Source: Roseiarcus sp050010035
GTDB lineage: Bacteria; Pseudomonadota; Alphaproteobacteria; Rhizobiales; Beijerinckiaceae
Assembly: GCA_050010035.1 (NCBI GenBank)
Contig: JBEKLU010000007.1
Coordinates: 17,717 to 81,716, forward strand
Direction of reading: 5' to 3'
DNA length: 64,000 nucleotides
Shown: positions 54,067-62,280 of the stretch, piece after piece
How the letters are laid out: each line of letters begins with the position of its first letter
Numbering within the stretch: the stretch's first letter is position 1
Notes under the pieces: generated by a model
What the model saw: only the letters and a program-made list of their open reading frames with translations
The model's database searches: none
What the model was told of the DNA's origin: nothing
Program-made: the position numbers and the translations under genes

Positions 54067-54300
54067 TCAGAGGACGTGATTGTCGCCTAAGGGCTTGACG
54101 TCGAGGAAATGGTTATCGCCCAAGGGCTTGTCGGCGAGGAAATGATTATCTCCCATGGGCTTGGCGTCGAGGAACTTGCCCTGGTGGGGACTAAGCTGGG
54201 CCGCGACGGTCGCCGGGAACGTCATCAGGCTGGCGGCGCCGATGGCGGCGCACACAAAGCCGGCAATGCCCCAGGCCGCGAGAATTCGCTTTGAAAACAT
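54067..54300 (-). CDS. Small secreted protein with three 11-residue repeats
   Basis: 77 residues with a signal peptide (MFSKRILAAWGIAGFVCAA to about VAAQ). The mature part has three consecutive 11-residue units, FLDAKPMGDNH, FLADKPLGDNH and FLDVKPLGDNH, ending in VL. The repeats use different synonymous codons (GAT AAT CAT, GAT AAC CAT, GAC AAT CAC), so they are kept at the protein level rather than copied recently. The gene lies upstream of the caspase-like protease on the same strand. It might be a precursor or substrate of it, or an unrelated small exported protein. No known family comes to mind. Confidence 0.7.
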   Translation of the reverse strand: MFSKRILAAWGIAGFVCAAIGAASLMTFPATVAAQLSPHQGKFLDAKPMGDNHFLADKPLGDNHFLDVKPLGDNHVL

Positions 54301-54453
54301 GGGTCTGCTCCGCGAGCGCTAAGACTTAATTATTGAAATCTACATCGAGGGCGCCCCAACTGCAACTGTAATTACATCGTAAGGGTGACGACTCGATATG
54401 ATTGACCATCCGCAAGCGATGGTTCAGACTCGCTCGGCAAAGGGGGGCGGATC

Positions 54454-54963
54454 ATGAGAATTTTGCGGATGTTGCGGACAGTATTCGTCGCGGCCGGCGC
54501 TCTCTTGGTCGGCATCGGCGGGGCGGCGGCGCAAAACGCGCCGGTCGACACCGGCAAGATCGCGGCCACCATTAAAGCGGATGTCGCCCAGCTCTTGGCC
54601 GACTATAACGCGCGCGACCCGGTCAGGACGGCTAGCCACGACGCGCCGAACGTCGTCCAGATGGTCCACGGCGGTCCCAACGTCGTGGGTCAGGCGGCGG
54701 ATTTGGCGTCGGACCGCAAGCAGTTCGCCGCCCACCCGAAGGCCCAGACGACCTTGTCGAACGACGCGGTTGAGGTTGCCGCGTCGGGCGAGATGGCGAT
54801 CTATCGCGCGACGTACAATTCGACCTTCACCGAGAAGCGGACGAAACGGACATGGACCGAGACCGGCAATTGGGTCGCCGGATATCGCCTCCAGCCGGAC
54901 GGTTCGTGGAAGATCGAATGGGCGATCTACTCCACCACGTCGCCGCGCGCCGGGAACCTGTAA
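54454..54963 (+). CDS. Exported SnoaL/NTF2-like (DUF4440-type) protein
   Basis: 169 residues with a signal peptide (MLRTVFVAAGALLVGIGGAAAQ). The mature part is a small alpha+beta cone fold: helix LLADYNARDPVRTASHDAP, then strands with VEVAASGEMAIYRATYNS and a C-terminal GNWVAGYRLQPDGSWKIEWAIYS. This is typical of DUF4440/NTF2-like proteins, which bind small ligands or act as hydrolase-like domains. The ATG at 54454 follows GGGGGGCGG. It is divergent from the repeat peptide gene. Role unknown. Confidence 0.75.
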   Translation: MRILRMLRTVFVAAGALLVGIGGAAAQNAPVDTGKIAATIKADVAQLLADYNARDPVRTASHDAPNVVQMVHGGPNVVGQAADLASDRKQFAAHPKAQTTLSNDAVEVAASGEMAIYRATYNSTFTEKRTKRTWTETGNWVAGYRLQPDGSWKIEWAIYSTTSPRAGNL

Positions 54964-55405
54964 CCGTCGTCAGCGCGTCGACTTCGGCGCGCCGGCGTCG
55001 AACGCCGACGCCTTTCGCGCCTTGAGGCGACCAGCAGGCCGATAGGTCGTGAACGACGCGAAACGCTTGTGTCAGGTCGTGTCAGGTCTGGTCTTCGCGG
55101 CGATAAATTTGCCCATGCGCTTGACGCTCCTTCCGACTCGCGCGGCGCAGGCTGATAATCCGGTGAGCCTGTCCGCGCATCCGGCAGCTCGGCTCGACTA
55201 GGCTCGTGGCTTGGCTAAGCCGATCCTCGAGAGAGATGGGGTAATGAGCCGTGCGCCTTGCATCAAATTCGGCGAAGAGCCGTGCGCGGTTCCGATGACT
55301 GCATTTGGCGCAGAGGCGTTGTTGGCCTCCGAAGCGGAAACAGCCGGTTTCTCCCCCGGCCGCCGAGCGGAACCGCATTCCAGGCGCCAGCTTCTCGCGA
55401 CCGGC
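54964..55405. other. Intergenic region, no gene seen
   Basis: 442 bases without a convincing coding frame on either strand. The short direct repeat TGTCAGGTCGTGTCAGGTC (55070-55088) and a 15-codon minus-strand frame behind AAGGAG (55072-55116) are the only visible features. Confidence 0.5.
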
Positions 55406-56950
55406 TCAGCCGACGTCGAACGTCACGCCCTGCGCGAGCGGCAGGGTTCGGCCGAAATTGATCGTGTTGGTGGCGCGGCGCATGTAGGCCTTCCAGGCGT
55501 CCGAGCCGGATTCGCGCCCGCCGCCGGTCTCCTTCTCGCCGCCAAAGGCGCCGCCGATCTCGGCGCCCGACGGGCCGATGTTGACGTTGACGATGCCGCA
55601 ATCGGAGCCGCGCGCCGAGAGGAATAGCTCGGCCTCGCGCAGATCGTTGGTGAAGATCGACGACGAAAGCCCCTGCGCGACGGCGTTGTGAAGCGCGATC
55701 GCTTCGCCGAGATCGCGGTATTTCATGACGTAGAGGATCGGCGCGAAGGTCTCGCGCAGCACGGGGCCGACCTGGGCCGGCATCTCGATGAGCGCCGGGC
55801 GCGCGTAGGCCGCGTCGGCCCCGCCGATCTCGACGCGTTCGCCGCCGGTCACGACGCCGCCGGCGGCCTTGGCCGCCTCCAGGGCGGTGGCCATCGCCGC
55901 AAGCGCCGCTTGGTCGATGAGCGGGCCGACCAGGGTCCCCACCGCGAGCGGATCGCCGACGCGAACCGAGCGATAGGCGCGCTTCAGGCGCTCGACCAGC
56001 GCGTCGTAGACGTCCTCGTGCGCGATGAGCCGGCGCAGGCTGGTGCAGCGCTGGCCCGCCGTGCCCATCGCGGCGAAGGCGATGGCGCGCACGGTCAGAT
56101 CGAGATCGGCGCTCGGGCAGACGATCGCCGCGTTGTTGCCGCCGAGTTCGAGCAGCGACCGGGCGAAGCGCGCCGCGAGCCGCGGCCCGACCTTGCCGCC
56201 CATCGCGGTCGATCCCGTCGCTGACACCAGCGCGACGTCGCGATGATCGACGAGGACCTCGCCGATTTCGCGCGCCCCGATCAGCAGGGTCGAAAGGCCT
56301 TCGCTCGCGCGGCCGCCCTCGGCGAGAAAGCGTCGCCGCGCCCGCTGGAACAGGCCCTGCGTCGCCAGTGCGCTGAGCGGCGCCTTTTCCGAGGGCTTCC
56401 AGACCACGCTGTTTCCGCAGACGAGCGCGAGCGCCGCGTTCCACGCCCAGACCGCGACGGGGAAATTGAAGGCGGTGATGACGCCGACGACGCCGATGGG
56501 ATGCCAGGTCTCCATCATGCGATGGTCCGCTCGCTCGGAGGCGATCGTCAGACCGTGCAACTGGCGCGAAAGGCCGACCGCGAAATCGCAGATGTCGATC
56601 ATCTCCTGGACTTCGCCGGCCCCTTCGGAGGCGATCTTGCCGACCTCGATCGAAACCAACCGCCCGAGCGCCGCCTTGTTGGCGCGCAGTTCCTCGCCCA
56701 ACAGGCGCACCAGCTCGCCGCGCTTGGGCGCGGGAACGTCGCGCCAGGCAAGGTATGCCTCGCGCGCGCCCGCGATCGCCCCGGCGGCCTCGGCCGCGCC
56801 GGTCTCGCGCAAATGAGCGATCGGCGCGCCCGAGATCGGGGTGCGCGCCGTCAGCGCGCCCTCGCCCGAGGGGGAGAGATCGACGGCGAGCGCGGCGAGC
56901 AAGTCTCGCGCTTCGGCGACGCGGTCGATCAAGGGATGGTTGGCGGTCAC
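55406..56950 (-). CDS. ALDH7-type dehydrogenase (aminoadipate semialdehyde / piperideine-6-carboxylate)
   Basis: 514 residues. The catalytic Cys is in GTAGQRCTSLRRL and the Glu in LLELGGNNAA. The ALDH7 hallmark near the C-terminus is FGGEKETGGGRESGSDAWKA, followed by YMRRATNTINF. The N-terminus has IGVVGVITAFNFPVAVWAWN. In bacteria these enzymes oxidise alpha-aminoadipate semialdehyde in lysine catabolism. It is transcribed away from the HAD gene. Neighbours do not confirm a lysine pathway, so substrate is by family. Confidence 0.88.
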   Translation of the reverse strand: MTANHPLIDRVAEARDLLAALAVDLSPSGEGALTARTPISGAPIAHLRETGAAEAAGAIAGAREAYLAWRDVPAPKRGELVRLLGEELRANKAALGRLVSIEVGKIASEGAGEVQEMIDICDFAVGLSRQLHGLTIASERADHRMMETWHPIGVVGVITAFNFPVAVWAWNAALALVCGNSVVWKPSEKAPLSALATQGLFQRARRRFLAEGGRASEGLSTLLIGAREIGEVLVDHRDVALVSATGSTAMGGKVGPRLAARFARSLLELGGNNAAIVCPSADLDLTVRAIAFAAMGTAGQRCTSLRRLIAHEDVYDALVERLKRAYRSVRVGDPLAVGTLVGPLIDQAALAAMATALEAAKAAGGVVTGGERVEIGGADAAYARPALIEMPAQVGPVLRETFAPILYVMKYRDLGEAIALHNAVAQGLSSSIFTNDLREAELFLSARGSDCGIVNVNIGPSGAEIGGAFGGEKETGGGRESGSDAWKAYMRRATNTINFGRTLPLAQGVTFDVG

Positions 56951-57208
56951 GCTTGGCTCCTCTCGGCGATCCCCGGCCCGGCGACGGCCTCGCGGCCTTC
57001 CGGCGTTGCATGGCCGCCCTTAGCACGGGATTCGGGGTCGGGTCACGACGCCGATCGTAAGCGGACGGATTTTGCGGTTCTTCGCCTCGCCCGATCCCTG
57101 TATGGTTGGGCCGAACGACGAGGCGACGGCGCTCTGCGGCGCCGTGCGCGTTCGATCGACGATCGTCCGCCTTCGGCTGCGGCGGTCGCGCGCCAAGGGG
57201 AGCCTGCG

Positions 57209-57883
57209 ATGCGCATCGAGACTGTTTTCTTGTTCGATCTCGACGGCACGCTGGTGGACAGCGTGTACCAGCACGTGCTGGCGTGGAAGGAAGCGCTCGA
57301 CAGCGAAGGAATCGAACTCTCCGTCTGGCGCATTCACCGCAAGATCGGCATGAGCGGCGGCCTGTTCACCAACCAGCTCGTGCGCGAGACCGGCGTCGAG
57401 ATCGACGAGGAGCGCATCGAGCGCCTGCGCCGAGCGCATACGAAGGCCTATCGCCGGATGGGCGATCACATCCGACCGCTTCCGGGCGCTCGCGAGCTGT
57501 TGTCATGGCTCAGCGCCGCCGGGATTCCCTGGGCGATCGCGACGAGCGGGCGGATGGAGACGGCGGCGGTCAATCTGAAGGCGCTCGGCGTCGATCCCGA
57601 GCGCACGCCGGTGGTGACGCGCGACCAGGTCAAATACGCCAAGCCCGATCCCGATCTCTTCCTGGCCGCGGCCAAACGTTTGAAGGCGCCGATCGAGACC
57701 GCCGTGGTCGTCGGGGACAGCATCTGGGACATGCTCGCCGCGGCGCGCTGCCGAGCGCTCGGCGTCGGCCTGCTGTGCGGCGGATACGGCGCCGGCGAAC
57801 TCCAGCAGGCCTCGGCTTTCCGCGTCTACGACGACCCGGCCGATCTGCTCGTCCACATCGACGAAGTCGGCGGACGGCGCTGA
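57209..57883 (+). CDS. HAD-family phosphatase (beta-phosphoglucomutase-like)
   Basis: 224 residues from ATG 57209 with AAGGGGAGC upstream. The four HAD motifs are seen: DLDGTLVDS, ATSGRME, KYAKPDPDLF and VGDSIWDM. A helical cap (~16-85) classes it with subfamily I phosphatases or beta-phosphoglucomutase-like proteins. The substrate is a sugar or other small phosphate, not known. Longer frames upstream run through the ALDH7 antisense and are not real. Confidence 0.88.
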   Translation: MRIETVFLFDLDGTLVDSVYQHVLAWKEALDSEGIELSVWRIHRKIGMSGGLFTNQLVRETGVEIDEERIERLRRAHTKAYRRMGDHIRPLPGARELLSWLSAAGIPWAIATSGRMETAAVNLKALGVDPERTPVVTRDQVKYAKPDPDLFLAAAKRLKAPIETAVVVGDSIWDMLAAARCRALGVGLLCGGYGAGELQQASAFRVYDDPADLLVHIDEVGGRR

Positions 57884-58158
57884 CGCGATAAGCCGGCCTG
57901 GGCGAATTCGCGCCCGGCGACGGCGGCCCGGCGCAGGGAGATTCGCCGAGGCGGCCTCCGGGTCGAAACTCCCTGCCGACTTGAAACCACGACAGGAAGC
58001 GACGCGCCGCAGGAATGGCGAAACGCGGTCAGTGAACCGCCTCCGCGTGAGCCCGTCCTCGAATTTTTCAGTCCATCCGTGCTGGGCGGCGATCACGAAC
58101 CGTGGCCGGTCGCAAACGACCACCGCCGCTTCGCGTCAAAATTGGAACAAGCCTCGGT

Positions 58159-58782
58159 TCATCGACAAATGTGCATATCGGCGCCGACCCACTTCGCGAT
58201 CGAGTCGATGAACGGCTCGGCGGTCCAATGGTTGGCCAGCAGCAGGAAGCCCAGCGCGTAGAGCGCGGCGAACGGCGACATGCGAAGGGCCGTTCGCGAA
58301 GATAGTTCGAGGTGCTCGGGATTGACGCGCAGCGCGTTGAACAGCGCGATCGATACGGCGCCGATGAAGAAGCCGACACCGACTTCTTGCACGCTGTGGG
58401 CCTCGAGCGCGACCCGACTGGCGCCGATAAGCAGGACGAGCGCGACCGCTCCGCCGTACAGCGCCAAGCGCCGTCCGATCGCTCGTCCCGTGCCGAACAG
58501 CACAGCAAGGCAACCATAGAAGGTCGCGCCGAAAGCGGCATGGCCGCTGGGACTTTCCACGCCGAAAACGGAATGGTCCCCCCCGCAAGCCGCCAAAGCG
58601 ATCTTGGCCAACAGCGCGGCCATCAAGCAGCCGGCCAAGGCCGCTGCATAGGCTACGGCGTCCTGCCGCGAGCCGAACCGCGCCAGAAACACGATCAGGC
58701 CGAGAGACGCCGGCAGGAGAGCTGCGATATCGCCGAAATTGCTGACCAGCTGCGTCAAGGCGCCTTGTTGCGGTATCGACAT
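58159..58782 (-). CDS. PAP2-like membrane protein with partly altered motifs
   Basis: 207 residues with about five or six hydrophobic segments. The central motif SPSGHAAF is intact, and the third reads GASRVALEAHSVQEVG, with Glu in place of the usual Asp. The first motif KxxxxxxRP is not seen (KIALAACGGD instead). It may be a lipid phosphatase of altered activity or a relative without activity. It stands alone, 37% of the way between the HAD gene and a small secreted protein gene. Confidence 0.7.
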   Translation of the reverse strand: MSIPQQGALTQLVSNFGDIAALLPASLGLIVFLARFGSRQDAVAYAAALAGCLMAALLAKIALAACGGDHSVFGVESPSGHAAFGATFYGCLAVLFGTGRAIGRRLALYGGAVALVLLIGASRVALEAHSVQEVGVGFFIGAVSIALFNALRVNPEHLELSSRTALRMSPFAALYALGFLLLANHWTAEPFIDSIAKWVGADMHICR

Positions 58783-59083
58783 TCAACGCGAATTCGGCCG
58801 GATGGTTCGAAATCGAATCGTTATTCTTGACGCCGGTCTTGCATGCCGATCTGGGCGCATTGCATCCCGCCTGCCCGTCGCGACGCCTTGGCGCCCCCAA
58901 TGACCGGCGATTCCAATCCTCGACGGCCCGGAACTGGCGCGCGAGCGACTGATCCCTTGACAGACTCGGCAATCATAGCGGCTTGGACCGACATCCGAGC
59001 GACTGCTCCTCGGTCCTTTTCAAGAATACATTCGAGCCGCCACTATGACGGCGCGGCGATTGCGCAGCGCCGCCTCGCTTGCG
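58783..59083. other. Intergenic region, no gene seen
   Basis: 301 bases; no supported frame, repeat or structure. The left end carries the promoter side of the PAP2-like gene. Confidence 0.4.
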
Positions 59084-59458
59084 CTATCGCGAACCGGGAA
59101 CCGGGATTCTCGCAACCGGCTCGCCAAAAGCAGTCCCCGATCGCGTCGGTCCCACCCAGATATCGCCGTCGGCATCGGTAACGACGCAGGCGTCCCCGCC
59201 AGACGCAGAATTGCAAGAGATATTGAGCGGCGGCCTGATTCGTCCCGATGAAGGGACTTTCAATCGATCGGCGCCCTCGGCAAGCGCTTTGTCGCCGACG
59301 GCGAAGAATGAGACTCTTCCCGTGTCGTCGATGATCACGCAGGCGCCGTTCGCACATCCGACCTTATAATCCCTGGCGCTGGCCGCGTCGGACAGCCCCG
59401 CCGCCGCCACCGCGAGCACAAGAATTGACCGGCCAGCCACGGCTGTCTCCGTCCTCAT
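59084..59458 (-). CDS. Small exported hypothetical protein with two Cys pairs
   Basis: 124 residues from ATG 59458 with GGGAGG eight bases upstream. A signal peptide (ILVLAVAAAGLSDAASA) precedes a mature domain with four cysteines (CANGACVI and SCNSASGGDACVV) and two similar strands, ACVIIDDTGRVSF and ACVVTDADGDIWV. This looks like a small duplicated beta domain held by disulfides in the periplasm. I do not recognise a family. Confidence 0.6.
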   Translation of the reverse strand: MRTETAVAGRSILVLAVAAAGLSDAASARDYKVGCANGACVIIDDTGRVSFFAVGDKALAEGADRLKVPSSGRIRPPLNISCNSASGGDACVVTDADGDIWVGPTRSGTAFGEPVARIPVPGSR

Positions 59459-59822
59459 GATAAGCCTCCCTTCCCTACCCGCTTCGCCTCGACGTCAATC
59501 TCCAAGACGCACCAAATATTTATGCCGATGATTCGTCGCAAACTTCACACATGACTTGTGCATTAGTCTGTTCCAACACAGCGGCAATTGCCGCAACGGA
59601 CGATAATTGACATTTATGTTTACCTTCGTCGCAACGACATTTGACACGAACTATTGAGGAACTGGACGTAACGGGCAGAGTCGCTAAAATTTTATGCAAA
59701 TTAACGCTTACTACAGGTATTGGTTAAAGGAACGCGCATATTTTGATTATATTCGTTCGCCCGGATTTGAAGGCGCCTCAAATCACTTTCCGTAACGTCG
59801 CGCCGTCAAATGGAGGCGCGAG
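59459..59822. other. AT-rich intergenic region
   Basis: 364 bases with no supported gene. It is distinctly AT-richer than the rest of the window (for example TTTATGCAAATTAACGC near 59690 and TATTTTGATTATATTCG near 59739). It probably carries promoters for both flanking genes; it may also be foreign DNA. Confidence 0.45.
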
Positions 59823-60092
59823 TTGGTCAAGTATATTGCGCAGGTCGCGGCCGGGGCCGTCATTGCGATCGCAAACATTTCGATGGCGTCGGCTTCCCCT
59901 TCGGCAGCCGCAATGCGCGAGGGCGGCTATACGCTCCCGCCGTTCTCTTTCGTCAAGTTCTGCCTCGATTATCCCGGCGATTGCCCGAAATCGGCCGGCC
60001 CGAGCCGCATCCAGCTGACGAGCGGACGCATGGCCGAGCTTTCGAGCGTCAATCGCGCCGTCAACCGTTCCATCCGGCCGAAACCGGATACG
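59823..60092 (+). pseudogene. 5' fragment of a transglutaminase-like cysteine peptidase (BTLCP) gene
   Basis: From TTG 59823 (GGAGG nine bases upstream) a signal peptide and ~90 codons match the N-terminal part of bacterial transglutaminase-like cysteine peptidases: LPPFSFVKFCLDYPGDCPK, then LTSGRMAELSSVNRAVNRSI and KPDTS. The catalytic Cys (in GDCND/GDCED) would follow, but the sequence switches to an O-antigen ligase gene in another frame. The frame stays open without homology to 60401. It is a broken gene. Confidence 0.7.
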
Positions 60093-60819
60093 TCGGCGCT
60101 GCGCTATTGGAGGCTGGCGCGACGCGAATGCGCTCGTACCGGCTTACGCATTGGTTTGCCTCACTGTCGCCATGGCGCTTTTCCTCACCCAATCGCGCGG
60201 GGCCGTCGGAGCGACCTTTGTCGCGTGCGTCGCCGCCGCCCTGTTCACGACACGACGACTGACCGCCGACAAACCGAACGAAGAATTCGTCAGTTGGCGC
60301 CGTTACGCGACGCTCATCGCAGGCCTTGTCGTCGTTGTCGGCCTGTTCGCGCTGTTCGCCGGACGGTCGATGTATCGGATGGAGGAGCAGGGGAGCGATG
60401 ACGGGCGTTGGTGCTCCTTCGCCTCGACGATCGCGGCGATCAAGGACAATTGGATCTTCGGCACAGGGCTCGGCGCGTTCCAAGACGTATTCCCCGTCTA
60501 CCGCGATTCCGATTGCGCGGGAATCTTCGGCGTTTGGGAGCGGGCTCACAATTTCTTTTTGGAAGGCTACCTAGGCCTCGGCCTGCCATTCGTAGCCGCC
60601 CTGGCGATCGGCTACTCGATCCTTGTCGGCATCTTCATCCGCGGCATTCGAATCCGTCACAAATTCCGCTTCATTCCGGTCACAGGACTCGCCGTGCTGA
60701 TTCTCGCCAGCCTGCACTCGATCGTCGATTTTTCCCTGCAAATTCCTGGCGTCGGCGCCTATTTCGCCGCTATCATGGCAGCTACGGTGACCGTATCGTT
60801 GGGGCGCGGACGCGAGTGA
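60093..60819 (+). pseudogene. 3' fragment of an O-antigen ligase (Wzy/WaaL family) gene
   Basis: In another frame from about GGWRDANALVPAYALV the sequence encodes ~235 residues of the C-terminal part of an O-antigen ligase. Several membrane segments are seen (CLTVAMALFLTQSRGAVGAT and others). A Wzy_C loop has NWIFGTGLGAFQDVFPVYR and AHNFFLEGYLGLGLP. The N-terminal half (usually ~200 residues) is missing at the junction with the BTLCP fragment. A TTG at 60151 could start a short protein, but function is doubtful. The exact junction is approximate (60090-60112). Confidence 0.7.
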
Positions 60820-60847
60820 GCGTCGAATGTCGCGCTCGAAATAGGCG

Positions 60848-61159
60848 ATGGCGTTGCCTCGAACGAGACTTGACGGAGGTGCGATTCCAGTTTGGCGCGC
60901 GGCGTCCGCGATCATCGTCATGGCTTGGCTCGTCGAAGGCGCCTGCGCGCAGCAAACGAATTCGCGCGCCGCCCCGCCGGCTGCGTCCTTGTCCTCGCCC
61001 GTTTCCAATGAAACGCCAGCAATCGAAGCGGACGACAAAGACGATTCCACGGAGCGCGTCGATTGGCGGGAGCGCGTGAACGCCGCGCGACAGCGTCACG
61101 CCGCTTGGCTTGTGTGTGTGAAGGCGAAGGGACCCAATTGGGCTCTGACGCACATTTGA
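60848..61159 (+). CDS. Small exported hypothetical protein, interrupted by an inverted-repeat element
   Basis: 103 residues from ATG 60848. A signal peptide (ASAIIVMAWLVEGACAQ) precedes a Pro/Ala-rich then acidic stretch and WRERVNAARQRHAAWLVCVKAK. The frame ends 19 bases into the element at 61141-61337 (GPNWALTHI). If the element and one flanking octamer are removed, the frame continues as GPNWSAEARSDRQLTMGGYL, so the gene was longer before insertion. No family recognised. It is probably a truncated gene. Confidence 0.5.
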   Translation: MALPRTRLDGGAIPVWRAASAIIVMAWLVEGACAQQTNSRAAPPAASLSSPVSNETPAIEADDKDDSTERVDWRERVNAARQRHAAWLVCVKAKGPNWALTHI

Positions 61160-61337
61160 TGATGATGTTAGCCTCGGAGGTCGCCCAACCGATTGTCGTT
61201 GTGAGGATTTTCAATTCTTCGCGCGGTTCCCGGCGCACCATGCTGGTATTGTAGCAGGACGCTTGGCAAACTCGCACGATATCAATGGCTTGCCGACGAT
61301 ATCGGCATTTGGCCATCATCAGATGTGCGTCAGAGCC
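61141..61337. mobile_element. Second inverted-repeat element (MITE-like, ~197 bp)
   Basis: The ends 61141-61164 and 61314-61337 are reverse complements over 24 bases with one mismatch (outer GGCTCTGACGCACAT). Flanks show CCAATTGG on the left and CAAAATGG on the right if the outer GG is counted as flank, a possible imperfect 8-bp target duplication. It codes for nothing and is unrelated in sequence to the three copies at 39-42 kb. It lies within a small gene and 143 bases before the ABC ATPase gene, so it may alter the promoter there. Confidence 0.78.
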
Positions 61338-61479
61338 AAAATGGAGCGCCGAAGCCCGCAGCGATCGGCAATTGACAATGGGAGGGTATTTGTATGACAT
61401 TTGTGTTCGATCAAGCGCCGGCGAAGTTTATAGGCCGATAGGGAGGATCGAAGAGTGTGAAGCGCGCCGGGCCGATGTC

Positions 61480-62268
61480 ATGACCGCTGCAGCGACGAGC
61501 CCTGAAACGCCGGCATTCCAGTCGATCATCCGGCTCGAAGGCGTGCAGAAGTATTTCGGCGCCGTGCAGGCGCTTCGCGACATCAACTTGAGCATCGGCA
61601 GGAACGAAATCGTCGGCCTTATCGGCGACAACGGCGCCGGCAAGTCGACGATCATCAAGGTCATGACCGGCGTGATTCCGCCGTCCGCCGGCCGCATCTT
61701 CGTACGCGACCAGCCGGTCAACCTCTCCGACTATTCGGTGCGCAGGGCGCACAATCTTTCCATAGAGACGGTCTACCAGGACAAGTCGCTCGCCGACAAA
61801 CAGCCGCTGTGGCGCAACTTCTTCGTCGGCCGGCAGATCACCAACCGCTTCGGCTTCATCGACATCAAGCGCGAGAAAGAGATCGCCAACCAGATCTTGA
61901 TCGACGTCATCGGCTTTCGCGGCGTCGGCATCACCGTCGACTCGACGATCGGCAATCTCTCGGGCGGCGAACGCCAGGGCATCGCCATCGGCCGCGCCAT
62001 GCACTTCAACGCCGACCTCATCATCCTCGACGAGCCGACCGCGGCGCTGGGCGTTGCCGAAGTGCGCAAGGTCATCGACTTCGTCCAGCGGATCAAGGCG
62101 TCGGGCCACGCCTGCATCTACATCGAGCACAATCTCGCCCACGTCCACGAGGTCGCCGATCGGCTGATCGTGCTCGATCGCGGCGCCATCGTGGCCGAGA
62201 TCCTTCCCAAGGACATGTCGGTGAGCGAACTCACCGAATACCTCATCCATCTCCAGCACAAGAAGTGA
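61480..62268 (+). CDS. Sugar-type ABC transporter ATPase (CUT2-like, single domain)
   Basis: 262 residues from ATG 61480. Walker A is GDNGAGKST, the signature LSGGERQG and Walker B LIILDEPTAALG; the switch His is in YIEHNLAHV. VYQDKSLADKQPLWRNFFVG follows the Q-loop. It is a single nucleotide-binding domain, unlike the double-domain RbsA type, and resembles FrcA-like ATPases. The permease begins 12 bases after its stop. The frame is open upstream, but only through the interrupted small gene. Confidence 0.88.
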   Translation: MTAAATSPETPAFQSIIRLEGVQKYFGAVQALRDINLSIGRNEIVGLIGDNGAGKSTIIKVMTGVIPPSAGRIFVRDQPVNLSDYSVRRAHNLSIETVYQDKSLADKQPLWRNFFVGRQITNRFGFIDIKREKEIANQILIDVIGFRGVGITVDSTIGNLSGGERQGIAIGRAMHFNADLIILDEPTAALGVAEVRKVIDFVQRIKASGHACIYIEHNLAHVHEVADRLIVLDRGAIVAEILPKDMSVSELTEYLIHLQHKK

Positions 62269-62280
62269 GGCGGCGGGAAC

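Noticed and set aside
55072..55116. 15-codon minus-strand frame with AAGGAG upstream (MGKFIAAKTRPDTT)
   Set aside because: Too short and without context; probably chance, although the ribosome site is good.
55082..55378. 98-residue minus-strand frame in the 55.1-55.4 kb gap
   Set aside because: Arg-rich with no ribosome site and no recognisable pattern.
56243..57883. Long upstream extension of the HAD gene
   Set aside because: It runs antisense to the ALDH7 gene; the ATG at 57209 has a ribosome site and fits the family's N-terminus.
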